Made by a program: the position numbers and the translations under genes. 9,846 nt of DNA. It comes from Actinomycetota bacterium (lineage in GTDB: Bacteria; Actinomycetota; Thermoleophilia; Gaiellales; Gaiellaceae). The DNA lies in assembly GCA_013697465.1 (NCBI GenBank), contig JACCWU010000041.1, forward strand, positions 1 to 9,846. Reading direction: 5' to 3'. Positions 8,873 to 9,846 of this stretch are shown here, one piece after another (positions within the stretch are counted from its first letter, which is position 1; the number at the start of each line of letters is the position of its first letter). The notes beneath the pieces were generated by a model. That model saw only the letters and a list, made by a program, of their open reading frames with translations, was not told where the DNA came from and made no database searches.

Positions 8873-9846
8873 TCAGCGGCGTGAGTCGTCGTTCGGCAGG
8901 GCGATGACGACGGTGCCGCTCCCGGCGTGCCGAGCCTGGGAAACAGCATGTTCGGCACGGTCGCGAACATCCGGCGGATCGTCGCCGGGCGCAACTTCCG
9001 TGATGCCTGCGGAGACGGCGATCCGGTCAAGGTCGCCGGGCGGCTCGCTTGCGAGCGACGCCCGGAGCTGTGCGAACACCGCTTCGGCCTGAGCGACTCC
9101 CGAGCCGGGGAGGATCACGGCGAGCTCGCCCTCCATCCGGCACGTGGAGTCGCCGTTCGAGAGCGTCGCCGCGACGCGCGCCTCGACGTCTCCAAGAGCT
9201 CGCTCGGCGCCCGGCTTACCCAGTCGCTCGCCGGCCGCGTGAACATCGACGTCGATAACGAGGAGCGTGAGTGGTCGCGTGAGGCGTCGGGCGCGCGCAA
9301 TCTCACGGGCCAGACGAACGTCGAAGCTCTGTCCCTCAGTCGACGTCGGGCTCGCCGGCGACACCGCGTGTGCTGCGACGAGCTCGAGATCGTCGACGCG
9401 ACTGTGTCCGACCGCGGCGGTAGCGCGGGAATCGAAGGCGCCGCTCGGCTCATTCGGCCGCCACTCGACGACTCCGGCTGCGAACGTCAGCTGGGCGGAA
9501 TGCGACAGCGCTGCGTGCGCTGCCTCTTCGCGCAGGCGAACGTACAGACGGCGCGCGGCATCCCCGGTCGTCTCGGGGAGCACGATCCCGAGCTCGCCGG
9601 CTTCGCGGCGACAGACGACGTCGGTCGCGCGTGTGACTCGGAGCAACACGGCCGCGAGCTCGTCGATCCCGGCGTCCTCCCGGCGTTCCGTCGGGCCGAC
9701 GGCGCTCAGGACGAGCAGGGAGAGAGGCAGACCGGTCGCGTGGGCACGGGTTACTGCTCGGTCGAGCTCGGACTCGTACCCTGCGCGGTTGCGAATGCCA
9801 GTTGCGGTGTCGGTCAGCGCCCGCTCCGCCTCCGCGTATCTCCGTG
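8873..9846 (-). CDS. Tandem degenerate GGDEF-domain protein (5' end outside window)
   Basis: The minus-strand frame stays open to the window edge; GTG at 9649 is internal, because the 65 codons upstream clearly continue the domain. About 323 residues are visible. The first GGDEF domain begins ALTDTATGIRNRAGYESELDRA (a good match to the LTDxLTGLxNR entry motif). It lacks the metal Asp (LVLSAVGP where LLDID is usual) and reads EAGEL (bases 9590-9604) for GGDEF, yet keeps RATD (9620-9631) exactly five residues upstream, a canonical I-site. The second domain (from about FDVRLAREIARARR, with LLVIDVD) reads MEGEL (9122-9136), has no RxxD, and lacks the TGLxNR entry. Both keep the VILP/IVLP strand and an AAGV/SAGI core. 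Neither should make c-di-GMP; the first might bind it. Sensor or membrane parts may lie upstream, outside the window. Confidence 0.9.
   Translation of the reverse strand, partial: RRYAEAERALTDTATGIRNRAGYESELDRAVTRAHATGLPLSLLVLSAVGPTERREDAGIDELAAVLLRVTRATDVVCRREAGELGIVLPETTGDAARRLYVRLREEAAHAALSHSAQLTFAAGVVEWRPNEPSGAFDSRATAAVGHSRVDDLELVAAHAVSPASPTSTEGQSFDVRLAREIARARRLTRPLTLLVIDVDVHAAGERLGKPGAERALGDVEARVAATLSNGDSTCRMEGELAVILPGSGVAQAEAVFAQLRASLASEPPGDLDRIAVSAGITEVAPGDDPPDVRDRAEHAVSQARHAGSGTVVIALPNDDSRR

Noticed and set aside
8789..8883. 12-base direct repeat CTCAGCGGCGTG
   Set aside because: Only two copies, one overlapping a stop codon, with no flanking structure or mobile gene. Short GC-rich repeats like this arise by chance in such sequence.
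9647..9649. GTG as the start of the tandem-GGDEF gene
   Set aside because: The 65 in-frame codons upstream encode the conserved entry of a GGDEF domain (LTDTATGIRNR), so the true start is beyond the window.

Overview
The window is GC-rich (roughly two-thirds G+C by eye), with GC-biased third codon positions and frequent GTG starts. It looks like a chromosomal segment of a high-GC Gram-positive bacterium. The form of RpoC (no large insertion in the trigger loop), an RskA-type anti-sigma domain, and GAF-GGDEF proteins with a single N-terminal membrane helix suggest Actinobacteriota. Class Thermoleophilia (Gaiella/Solirubrobacter-like) is my best guess, but that is inference from overall feel and not a search.

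Layout: (1) 1-3575, plus strand: the 3' nine-tenths of rpoC, lacking only the N-terminal zinc-finger/clamp part. It is followed at 3591-3637 by a long near-perfect hairpin, the probable terminator of the rpoBC operon. (2) 3673-5451, plus: an unassigned secreted protein of 592 residues. It seems to join a TIM-barrel/glycosidase-like N-terminal half to a C-terminal half resembling SurA/PpiC chaperone-foldase proteins. (3) 5466-6605, minus: a membrane GAF-GGDEF protein with a ruined active site (GGGRF). (4) 6658-7566, plus, divergent: a membrane protein ending in an RskA-type anti-sigma domain but with no visible sigma-binding zinc domain. (5) 7574-8731, minus: a membrane GAF-GGDEF protein with intact GGDEF and intact RxxD inhibitory site, probably an active diguanylate cyclase. 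(6) 8873 to the window end, minus: a protein with two tandem degenerate GGDEF domains (EAGEL and MEGEL at the signature). The first keeps an RxxD I-site. Its 5' end lies beyond the window.

Together the right half is a c-di-GMP signalling island with one intact cyclase, one GAF-GGDEF relic that has lost both sites, and one tandem-GGDEF protein that looks like a possible c-di-GMP receptor. An RskA-like envelope protein sits among them. A working idea is that the intact enzyme makes c-di-GMP and the degenerate proteins sense or scaffold it, with the RskA-like protein linking this to the cell surface. The sequence supports the parts; the wiring is inference. I saw no tRNA or rRNA genes, CRISPR arrays, insertion sequences or attachment sites.
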